Below, piece after piece: positions 50,687 through 62,238 of a stretch of 64,000 nt of DNA. The notes below the pieces were generated by a model, which had not been told where the DNA came from, ran no database searches, and was given only the letters and a program-made list of their open reading frames with translations. Made by a program: the position numbers and the translations under genes. This stretch comes from Megalonaias nervosa (taxonomy: Eukaryota; Mollusca; Bivalvia; Unionida; Unionidae), in NCBI GenBank assembly GCA_016617855.1, contig JAECUM010001159.1, forward strand, positions 1-64,000. The letters are read 5' to 3'. Each line of letters opens with the position of its first letter. Position 1 is the stretch's first letter.

Positions 50687-53600
50687 ATATTGGAAGGCAA
50701 AATGTTGAGTTAAATAGTTGTTTTAATTAGATCTATAAGTGAAAATTAAAAATTTACCCAGAACACGCATGCTTTTCTAGATCTCGATCTTGATTCCTAT
50801 TTTGTTATTCCACTGAATGAATTACCTCCACAAATTTGGATTAGTGTTTGCCATAGAAGGAAATATGGAACAAACATCTGTCAACTTGGAAACATTTGGA
50901 ACATCAGCAAATACATGTAACTAAATTGTTCAGACCAAAACTTGGCTGTCATGGGTCATAATGGACCAGAGGTGTTAAAAAAAAATGGGGTTCATTTGCT
51001 CTTTGGAGGGGCCAGGAGTCTTATAATAAAAATGGCAATAGATGTTGATCCTACTGAATTGCATTTCCTGCAATAGCAATTTAACCATGGCATGCCAGTT
51101 GTTCAGATTAAGATAGAATTATTTCTGCTTGCACAGTCTTTAATATTGCCATTTCATCCAGTGAAAAATGATGTAATCTAAATTGCTTCTGTATAGTTTA
51201 GTACGGCAGTCTTTGTCTAATAAAACACAAAAAGATGCAAATGTCCAGACACTAGTTACATCTCTACATAGTTTTGCCATAAACCCTTACAAACATTTGC
51301 ATCATGCACAGTTAGTATTTATCATCAGTCATGACATGAGATTGGTTCCCAATGTTTTCAGAGCTGCACGATGTAAATGCATGAAGTAAATTAACACAAT
51401 GAACTAATCTTGATGTGAACATGATTTTAGCTCATGTGCAGATGGTTGGTTACTATTTGTAAATTTGGATAATTCCTGCAATCTCTATTGCAGGTTTGAG
51501 AAATTGCCATGAATATAATGAGCTGTGTTCAATTATTTTATGTTTTATAATTGTGTCATCATGACACATTTTGGTACAGACAGAAGCACCATTTCTTGTA
51601 ACGTTATTGGTGCCATTGTGTGACCCAGCTTCAACAGCGTGTCTGATGTAAGTAAAGTTGTATAGTTATTTCATTATCTGAAATAGATGCATAATTCTGA
51701 ATATAGATTTTAGATTTACTTTTGTCTATTTTCTATTAATATGAAAGCATTAATTCTACATATTTTGGTACTAACAGCTATTTATTTTTAGTACACATTT
51801 TGTATTTCTGTGTACTGTAAGTATCAACTTTTAATTGTTCTCTTTTAAATTTTTAGAAAGAAGTTATTGCAGCTCTACCCAAACTGATTAAGTTGAATCC
51901 TATTGTGGTCAAAGAAGTCTTCAATCGATTGCTGGGAGGCCATGGTAAAACATATTATGTTATCTTGACTATTTTCCTGAAAATTTAAAGTGTCATGTGA
52001 ATTAAGAGTTGGAGTTATAATGGAATGGGATAGTTTATAGTACCCTTAAGTTGGGTCACTTGCCTCAGCTTAGCTTATTAGGTCTAGCTGATAGGAACTC
52101 ATTCTCCATATTAATAATACCATACCACATTCAGGTTTGCAGTTATGATCAGGCTTTCTTCCTTTTTATTTCCACAGGTGTTTCATTGTGATGATAAACC
52201 TTGGAGTTGGGTCAAGTGGCCAGACATAGGTCTAGCTACAGAAACTCTTTCTGTTCCTTGATTATTCCCTTTTTTCCTGTTTTGTGAGTGTTCGTTAAAG
52301 AACATAAGTTGACATATTTTATCACCATTATGGACAGTAAGGTTTTTGAGTAGTTGCAGGATGGTAGCTCAGGAATGTAGTCATTAGACACTAGTTCACT
52401 GCTTACAAAAGACTTGAAAGGGTTGGATGCAGAATTACATTTTGAGTGAACAAGAGAAATAAGAATTTACACCAATGCTTTGCTGAAAGTAAACTAAAGA
52501 GAAAAGGAAAGAAAAAATAGAATTTATGTAGCCTTTAAAAAAAGTTAATGTTACTTTTTCTTTCAGGGGATGCCTCCTACACATCTCCTCTAACCCCAGC
52601 AGAGCTTTTGATAGCTCTCCACAACATTGACCCGAACAAGTGTGACATGAAGACCATAATTAAAGGTAAGTACCAATTAATCCTATGCTAAACTTGCATT
52701 TATGTTCACTACAGCATGGTAATAGAGAGTAAAATTATTTTTTTAAAATAGCGTCATGAATGTGCTCTTCTGTAAAACTTTGAGGCATTTATAGATGGTT
52801 TATTAAGTCAGTATTCTATTTTTTTTTCTGATTTGTTCAATGTCAAGACATATTTCATATAATTAAGCAAATTTGAAGCAAGAAAAATGTGTACAGATTC
52901 ACTTGGTTTGCTAAAATTTCTCAAAGTTTTTGCTCACAATCATTTTGTGATTTACATCATTGTCAACTTTGACAGTTATCTGGCTAAGCTGGCAAAGAGG
53001 ACTGGTTAATTGAGCTGTGTACAAAATTATGGCCCAGTATTTATCCTGTTTACTCACTTATTCTTTAAACAAAACCAAAAGTAGTTTATAATACTCATGT
53101 TTCACACTTCTTGGTCAAAAGCTGGGTTTTTTTCGTCTCTTCCTCCTTTTTCCAAGGATAGTGGCCCTCCAAATGGGGCCAGAGGTTTTTCCAACTGATT
53201 TTTGTGTTACCTCACCAAGAATACCAGCTTATACCACTACCGGTTCCTTCAGTTGTATATTGTATGTAATTATAAGAACTTGTCTGGTTGGTATAAATTT
53301 AAAGTTGAATATGTATTCAGATTAAGAAAAACACTGTGTTCCTGTTTCAGCCACAAACTTGTGCTTCTCAGAGAAGACTCTCTACACCCAGGAGGCACTG
53401 GCACTAGTGATGCAGAGCTTGATGGAGCAGTCACCCTTACCAACCCTCTTCATGAGAACTGTTCTACAGTCCCTTAATATGTACCCACGACTTCTGGGGC
53501 TTGTCATGAATATCCTGCAGAGACTGATCAGCAAGCAGGTCAGTTTGTTTTCCTTTTTCTTCACTCTTTGCCCTCTTACTACCTCTTCTCCTCTTTCCAT

Positions 53601-56600
53601 CCCCGACCCATCCAATTTCCCTTTCACAAGATGAGGACCACTTACCCCCTTTCCCCTCTCTGAGTACATTAACAATAGTCTCTCAGTATATGCCTATGAC
53701 TGCTGGACCTGGTGATGAATATTCTCTTTACATTGATCAAGAATCCTAGTAATTGTTGCAGTTTACATACTCTTCTTTATGACTGTTAACAGCTCTTTTC
53801 AACATCTCCTCTTTACGACAGTTCTACAGCTTTCTCACCTCTTCTTTTGACAGTTCTGCTGCTCTCTCAGCTCCTTTTCCACACCTTTTTTAATTGATGG
53901 AGACAGTGCTACAGTCTGTTGGGACTTTCCATGAATAGGCTACAGTTATTGATTAGCAAGCAAGTCTGTAGCTTTTCCTATTGCTCAATCATTACTCAAG
54001 TCCCTCAATATGTACCCCAGATAGCTGGCAATAAAAAAATTATACAACAGAGATTGATAAGCTTACCATAAGAATAATTGTAGCTTGCACTGTTTTTTAT
54101 CCTGTCCCCTTCCTGCTTTATTCATGATGACAGTGCTACCATCCTTTGACATGATATCCTAACCTCTTGATCAGAAAGCATGTCTGAATTTTTCCACTTT
54201 TCATGAATCTTCACTGTTAAACATCAGAGTGACTTTCATCTTTTATTTGCTAATGAATTCATTGAGTACATATGCAAGCAGGATTGCTGGGGCAGGTTAG
54301 GGTAAATCTGGAGAGCAGCCATTTCGTGTCTGCAAAACTCAGACAGTCCTTTTCTACAACGATCTTGAATACTGATAGGATCATAAAATCAACAAAACCT
54401 CAAAAGTTACTTCCTTCCTTCAACCAGATCTTCAAGTGTTTTCAGCATACCTAATAATTACAAAGAAAAATATAGATTGTAAAACTGTATGCACATTCAG
54501 TGAGGAGGGAATATAACTTTGATTGCATCTTTTTGAATCAGATTTTCTGTATTTTAAATTACTGAATCATCTGGGAATCTCATGTGACTTTCATGAAATT
54601 AGTTTAACAATGAAATTTGTCCTTCAGATACATTCCCATAGTCCAGCCCTACCAAAACAAAAACTTTTGCCCTTACCTCCCCTTGCTACCACCTGTTGTT
54701 GCTAGTTTGCTTGCATAAAACAGCATCATTCAAGACACCGCCAGTGAATCTGAAACCAATTTTGGGTTAAATTCAAACCATCCATACAGGATTTTGGATT
54801 TTTTAAAATTAATATTCACTTCTGAACAAGTGGTAAATATTATTTGTTAATTTTGCAAATATTTTGTAAAAGTTTTACAATTTCTTGATAATGTACTGTA
54901 TCCATAGCAGCCATATTCCTGGCAAACTGACCAGTATGACATCATCCAGTAGAGCTGGCTTTTCCTCTATTCACTGCTTACCTGCAGGTTTTTAGCCATG
55001 AATTAAATAGAGATGATGGCATTCCATCATCGTTGCCACAGTGAATGGTTTATCCCAAAATGGAAGCAGACTATGAACAGTCTGGTACAAGACATATTCC
55101 ACCACCTATCACACTGAATTCCTGGCATTAGATTAAACTTAGCTCTGGTTAACATGTCTGCCCCACATTTTATAAAGTGGATTCTTAAGGAAACATGTTT
55201 CTCACCACATTAAAACAAATTCAGAACATTCTTGCCTCACCTTCAATGTTGGAATTGGTCTCCTTGGTGATTTTCTGACTGTTGGGAAAATTTAGCTAAC
55301 CAACATAACTGGGATTTGACAGCCTGAATTGCTTGGGTCATTAAAAGAGCAGCTCACCATTGTTACAACACAGTAATCTTAAACTAACAAACAGTTTTGT
55401 AAAATTCAACAAATAATTTATTTCCCTGGAATACAAAGTGAAAATTTAAAAAGAACTTACAGTATTGTGAGCTAAATCCCAAATAGTCCTCAAAGTTCTA
55501 TCACAAGTCCAGAATTTTAGTTTCAGTCGCAACCCAAATGAATTCCAGTTTTGAATGTACTGATGTACCAATAGTCTAGAATATGGTGACATGTTAATAG
55601 CCTTGATGTATCACAATTATATAATCCAAAATGTCCTTGAAAGAATTCACAGAAATGCCAAAATAGTGATATAATCCAAGAAGTATTAATGAACACTTTG
55701 TAATTCCAGTGAATAATTGAATTAAATCCTCTCAAAAAAAATAATAAAAAAAATGAATACAACAATAAGGCTGATTATTATATGCTCATTTTGGTAACTT
55801 TACAGTGTCAGAATATTTTTCCATATTGCAATGCTTCATATTGCACATCGGGCTCGGCCAATGTGGTTATGTGAGAAAGCTTGCCGGTAGCTTCACGTGG
55901 GTCGGTGGTTCTTTCCGGGTTCTTCCTCCACCATTAATACTGGCCGCCATGTATAGCCTATCTTGTGCTGAAAAATGGCGTTAAACCCTATAACAACAAC
56001 AACATATTGCACATCAGGTGTGTCTAAAAGTAGTATTGTTCTGCTAGGAACTACTTTTGGTTGTAAACAATATATGCTCATATAGCAGACACCAGAGCAT
56101 TTGATTTATTAGATTTGTGGATGAACTAGCAAGCTGTTTGGTCCAATTGAAAGTAGAGATGATGAAGTTGAGAATATGGATCAGTTAACTGAGTGACAAA
56201 AGAAACTTTCAACCGAGCAAATGTGAGACACGTAGTGTTGAAAATACCGTTCTGATTATTTAAACAGTTATTTAGAAGTAATGTTGATAACTATTCGCAA
56301 ACTGAATGTTTCAGACTATGAGCCATGCTCTCAACGGCTACAAAAATAGCACAGAAAGGCATATTAATGCCAAGGCAATCCAGTCGCCCTCAGAGACATC
56401 CCATTTTACAAGTTAGTCAAAACACTGAATTTTAAAAATATGCAACTGAAGAAGGCAGGTTTTGGTAGAAAGCCAATAGCCTTAAAGCCAATGAGCCAAT
56501 GTGAATATTTGGAAATGATTTGCTTAGTAAAATATTTTTATATGATTTAATAAACAATAAAGTGGTTGTCTGAATTTTGAGTTTGCATTAATTTTGTTAT

Positions 56601-59600
56601 TTTTCCTGTCTTTCATTCATGGTAATGCATTGTAGTAAATATTTGCCTGCAGACTTTGCAGTTGGACTGGTTCTTGGCTAATGCATACCTGGGCAATTTA
56701 GGGTCCTGCTGATCCTGGACCAGTTGAGTCAAAAGCAAATTTTTCAAGCAGTGGGTTGTGATTGCATCCCCTCACATTGATTTAACCATATTTAATAGGT
56801 GCAGGTATGGTGTGTGATACAGAAAACTTGTGAAATATTGCTGTATAATTCCCACTAAGTTCAGATACATAAAGGTGAGTTTTCTAATCTTAACATTCAC
56901 TTCATAGTTATCAATATGACACTTCACTGATTGTACCTGTATCAAGCATCTTTTGGCTGTTCCTGCAGGTAACATTATCTTACAATGGATACTGTTGTAT
57001 CCACTTCATAAGTATTAATGATACTTCTGTGCATTTTTATGTGCACTATGTGTACTGTAGAAAACTCGTTTATATTACTAGTCAGATATATACAGGTAAG
57101 TTTTCTATGCAGTGTTTAGTCATAGCATCCACTTCTTTGTTACTGTGATGCCTCAGTAATTTTAGCTTTAGGCAGTCAGTTGTCCTTTTCTACTGGTAAC
57201 TTTTTATTAGAATTAGTATCTTAGTGTCCACTTTATTAGTATTAAGAGCAGTGCTCTTATACTTTAACTGTACAGGTCATGTGTGCCCTATTAGAGACAA
57301 TTGTCATAGTATATAGCTCTACCTGGACACTTCAAAGTTCATAAAGCAGGATGCATGCTGAGCTTTATTGTTTACTCTATTTTTTGTGTTACAGATTTAG
57401 ACGCATGAGCAAGACAAGACTGACAACCACTCTACACGTGTAGCTTACTCCACTTGTCATTCTATGAATACGTGTCAGACTTGCATATTTTAAGGACAGA
57501 AGTCAATGGATGGCAGTACTAGGGGTACTAAACACGAGAGCGCAGATGCACACCTTGAGGAATGAGGACATTGTCAGTTCGCATACAAGAATTTGAACTA
57601 TATCACTTGCTAAGGAGCAAGATAGATCAACAGCCACAGTTACCATCTCACATATGAGAATTACAGACCAATTACGTGGATCAGTATCCCGTATGCTGTC
57701 CCAACCTCAAGAGCTGAATGGCATGATGCCAGCTTAGATGCTCCTGTTCTGTCATGAATGGACTTTGCCATATACCTCTGATCACAATGGACCATGACAA
57801 CAATCAGTCATATAGTATCAGCCACCAGACGAAAAAATTTCTTGTTTCATGATTCGTACATTGTTTTTAGGCACTTCCTGCATACAGTGCTCAGTTTAAT
57901 GCCTTAGTACCCAAGAATCCATTGTCATGAACCCATTTTATACAGCAGTTTAATCTGTGTATTGTGGCAAGTCACTTCCTGTGTACGACACCCAGTACAA
58001 GTACCCTAATGTTTCAGTCTGATCCACATAATGCCACTAGGTACTTTCTATGGACAACATAGTTTATATAGGCACTCTGATGGATCAGTCTAACCAGCTT
58101 CTTGCCACTAAGCACTTTCAGCGTACTTTGTCAAGCTTGGTGCCTCAGTGTCAAAAATGCTGCTTCATTTATCCAGAAGCCTTTGCCACTTAAAGGAGTC
58201 TGTCCTTAGTGACAGCTTGGAAATAATAGGATCTAACTCACGACATGCTGCGAGTGTAGCGAGCAACCGTCCACAACATTCTTTTCCAGCTGCTTTGCGG
58301 TTAGCGTAATTGATGTTGGCTTCACTGCGTTTATCCAAAGACAATTGAAATTTGCTCTTAAGTTCCAATGTTGTTATTAGATCTTACTATGATGCATGAA
58401 GACTCAGCTTTGCAGGCCTGGTCTGAGGATTTCTGTCCTCCTTCCTCTACAACATCTGCCTCGTCTACATTTCCAGCATCATGGGATCTTGACTAAAGGA
58501 AGAATTGACTTTCAGTTGCTTCCACAGTCTGGTTGAGTTACTCTTATTTTGGGCTGCTTATATTGACAATTACAAGACCCAAGCATCAACTGACACTTTT
58601 CTTGCAGATGCTTTCCCTCATATTGTAGTCAGCTGTTCTACAAGCCCCACACAAAAGTTGTCCATTTGGATACCCAGCAGGTGATGCATAATGTTTTGAC
58701 TGTGGGCTCTATGCTGGATCTAGGTAGGAATCTACAATGATCTTTCAACAGGCAGAATACTGTTTATCTTCTCCCACCCTGAATCTTACTAGGTATGCAT
58801 GTGAGTCTGTTTATAGAATGGCACGTGCCTTAAACATAGCAGCCCAAGAAACTCTGTTCAAGACCATAACAGCAGCTTTGAAATTACAACTGGTGGAACG
58901 AGCTGCAGTGCTCTTTACCTTCACCTTTGACCGCTCCAGTGGCCTAGTGGTTAGAGTGTCTGCCTCGGATGGAGGAGGTCATGGGTTCAAACCCCGGCGT
59001 GTCATACCAAAGACTTTAAAAAATGGTACTAACAGCTGCCTCACTTTGCGCTCAGCATTAAGAGGTTAGTGTTAGGACTGGTCGGCCTGGTGTCAGGATA
59101 ATGTGCCTGGGTGGGACATCATGCCACACATCTGCGGCATGATGCCCCAGTGCTAGACATCACTATAAATTGTCACACTGCAGACAGCGTAGCGATATGA
59201 CTGAAAAATTGTTAAAGCTACATTAAAAATCTAAATCACACACACACACACATAGCGTCATCTTTCATAAAGATCTTCATTAGGCCAAGCAACTCTAGCA
59301 ACCTTAATCATCAAGTCTCCTCTTTAATGATCAGATTGATAGAATCAGAGAAGAAGCCAACAAGGATACCTTCTTTCCCTCTGCTGCAGTCTCAGCTTTA
59401 GTGGAGGGATTTACAAGGCAATCCATGACCAGAGAAACTCCCTAATGCCTAGCTCTTGTCAGTTATGTCTTGCTCGAAAAGGAGTTCAGAACTTCCGTTG
59501 TTGATAGGATCGCAACTGCTAGAAAGCCCTCCACTTTGAAGGCATATGAATGGAATTGGTGGGGGTTTTCTTGACTGGTGTCACATCTGTGTCATCACGC

Positions 59601-62207
59601 CACTCTCTGTCTCCAAACCTCAGCTGGCCAACTTCTTTTTTCTTTCTCTTTAAAGACTAGAAGTTAGCCTCCACCAGACTATAAAGGGACACTATGATCT
59701 AAGACATGTTCCAACATAATGGGTGAGATAATAACATCTCTCCAATGCTATCCAGTTTTGATTTATCCAGACCACAGAATCTCTCGTGGGTGTGGGCATG
59801 GGCTATCACATCCAAGTTCAAGCCCTGTCATCCACATCTATCAATCAGTTATCATATAGACTTGCTTTCTGACAGTGCTTGCCTCTTCATGCAGAGTCAA
59901 TGAGCTACATACCATTTCCATGGTCCCAAACCATATGCTGTTTATATTTCATACAAAAGATACAGTCAGCATAGTGCAAGTTACGTCACTTGTCTTTATG
60001 GAATGTAAAGTATACGGTCAGCATAATGTAAATTATGTCCATTGTCTGTATAACATGTAAAGTATATATACAGCATAGTGCAAGTTATGTCCCTTGTCTT
60101 TATGCTGTGTATAGTATAGTCTTCAAAATGCAGGTTATGTCACTTGTCTTCATGGCATGTAAAGTATACAGTCAGCATAGTGTAAGTTATGCCCCATGTC
60201 TTTATGGCATGTAAAGTATATAGTCAGCATAGTGCAAGCTGTCCCTTGTCTTTATGGCATATAAAGTATACAGTCAGCATAGTGCAAGTTAGGTTGTTGT
60301 TGTTGTTATAGGGTTTAACGCCATTTTTAGCAGAACATAGGCCATACATGGCGGCCATTATAAATGGTGGAGGAAGAACCGGGGAAAACCCAGGAAAGAA
60401 CAACTGACCCGTGAGAAGCTACTGTCAAGCTTTCTCATGTACCCACATCGGCCAAGTTCAAGACTTGAACCCACGCAGACAGAGGTGAGATGGCAGTGAT
60501 TCGTACCAGTGAGCGCTTTAGACCACTCAGCCACTTGGGGCCCCTGCAAGTTCTGCCACTGGTCTTTATGGCATGTAAAGTATACAGTCAGCATAATGTA
60601 AGTTATGTCCCTTGTCTGAATGACATGTAGAGTATATAGACGCATAGTGCAAGCTATGTCACTTGTCTTTATGGCATGTAGAGTATACAGTCAGCATAAT
60701 GTAAGTTATATCACTTGTCTGTATGACATGTAAAGTATATAGGCAGCATAGTGCAAGTTATGTCCCTTGTCTTTATGTCATGTAGAATTTACAGTCTGTA
60801 AAATGCAACTTATGTCACTTGTCTTTATGGCATGTAAAGTATATAGTAAGCATAATGCAAGTTATGTCACTTGTCTTTATGGCATGTAAAATATAGTCAG
60901 CATAGTGCAAGTTATGTCCCTTGTCATTATGACATGTAAAATATACAGTCAGCTTAGTGCAAGTTATGTCCCTTTCCCTATGGCCTGTAAAATATACAGT
61001 CAGCATAGTGCAAGTTATGTCCCTTGTCTTCATGGCATGTGAAGTATACAATCAACATTGTTCAAGTTATGTCCCTTGTCTTTATGGAATGTAAAATATA
61101 CGGTCAGAATAGTTCAAGTTATTTCCCTTGTCTTTATGGCATGTAAAATATATCGTAGGCATAGTTTCTGTGTGACTTCGAAGTTAGCACATATATACAA
61201 TATACATCCTACTTAACTTTTTACATTTATTTTGATAGCTGTGCTTGTCTTCAGTGAATTTAAACAAATTGAAAATTTGCAGTGACTCCAATAAAAATTG
61301 CATTGTTTTTGTTGCATGCTTTATTCAGAATTGCTTCTTGGCAATACTGTATTAAAAATTGCAGTATTTTGCATTTCTTTTCACTGTAATTTAAAACTTG
61401 AAACAACTACTGACAATCAATTATTAACTGCTTTGATGTGGAAATGTATGATCCCATCCTAAGTCAAACTTATCGATGTACACTCTTAGATTAATAGCAT
61501 TTATTAATAGTTGTCTATCTTGACTGTTCATAGAGTATTGGTACATATACTAATAATATCACCTATTACTTGCACAGGTATGGAAACAGAAGAAGGTGTG
61601 GGAGGGGTTTGTAAAGTGCTGCGAGAAGACCAGACCCCAGTCATTCCAAGTCCTCTTGCAGCTTCCAGCTCCTCAGCTCAAAAACGTATTTGAGCTCAGC
61701 CCTGACCAGCGTGGGCCGTTACTGCAGCATGTTAATTCCTTCACACCTCAACAGGTGAGTTTTTCATGTCAGTTACATTTGCTAGTTAAGGTAATAATAC
61801 TTTTCCAAAAATTTAAAACTGGATTTGGTAAAGCCTGTTGCATATGTAATTGGACCTGTCTTTATTCCCCTTAATTCATGTACACCTTTGCAGATTGCAT
61901 GACTTAAGTCCATGTGACATCATTGCAAGAACCCCACATTGTAAATCACTTTTGTTCTACAATTGTTGTTTCTTGGGATTTTTTCAGATTGCAAACTCTT
62001 ATTTCAAAATACGTGGCTATTTCCCCCCCCCCACCTCAAAAGATAATACTGTATATTGGATGAGGAAGTTTCATATGCAGCCATTGTTTAAAAGAAATGC
62101 ATGATCAGCAGTATTATCCTTTTATACCCTTCCATACCTTCCAGCAAATACGAACATTATCATTAACAAATCAGTCATCTTAAACTCTGTCTGTGTGTGT
62201 GTCTGTC

Positions 62208-62238
<31 letters not shown>

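Larger units (their letters stand above)
48715..51856 (+). other. Intron 21
   Basis: 3.1 kb. It holds a (CT)n(AT)n run, a full family 1 SINE (49790-50116), (AT)n runs (50602-50682) and a possible cassette exon (51580-51647). 48860-49780 and 50690-51570 have no recognised features; short open frames there match nothing I know. Confidence 0.7.
53539..61577 (+). other. Intron 24
   Basis: 8.0 kb, the largest intron. 53640-54250 contains divergent repeats of exon e24 phrases such as GTCCCTCAATATGTACCCCA (54000) and CAGTTATTGATTAGCAAGCA (53943). 54600-55330 contains likely repeat sequence. It also holds a truncated family 2 SINE, a DIRS-like remnant with a nested SINE, and a ~52-bp array interrupted by a minus-strand SINE. 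Confidence 0.7.

Noticed and set aside
53359..53634. Long open frames overlapping exon e24 on both strands
   Set aside because: Shadows of e24 in other frames; only the symplekin frame is conserved and joins its neighbours.
60815..61051. Minus-strand open frame with [17 protein letters not shown] repeats
   Set aside because: A by-product of the ~52-bp array; no conserved product.
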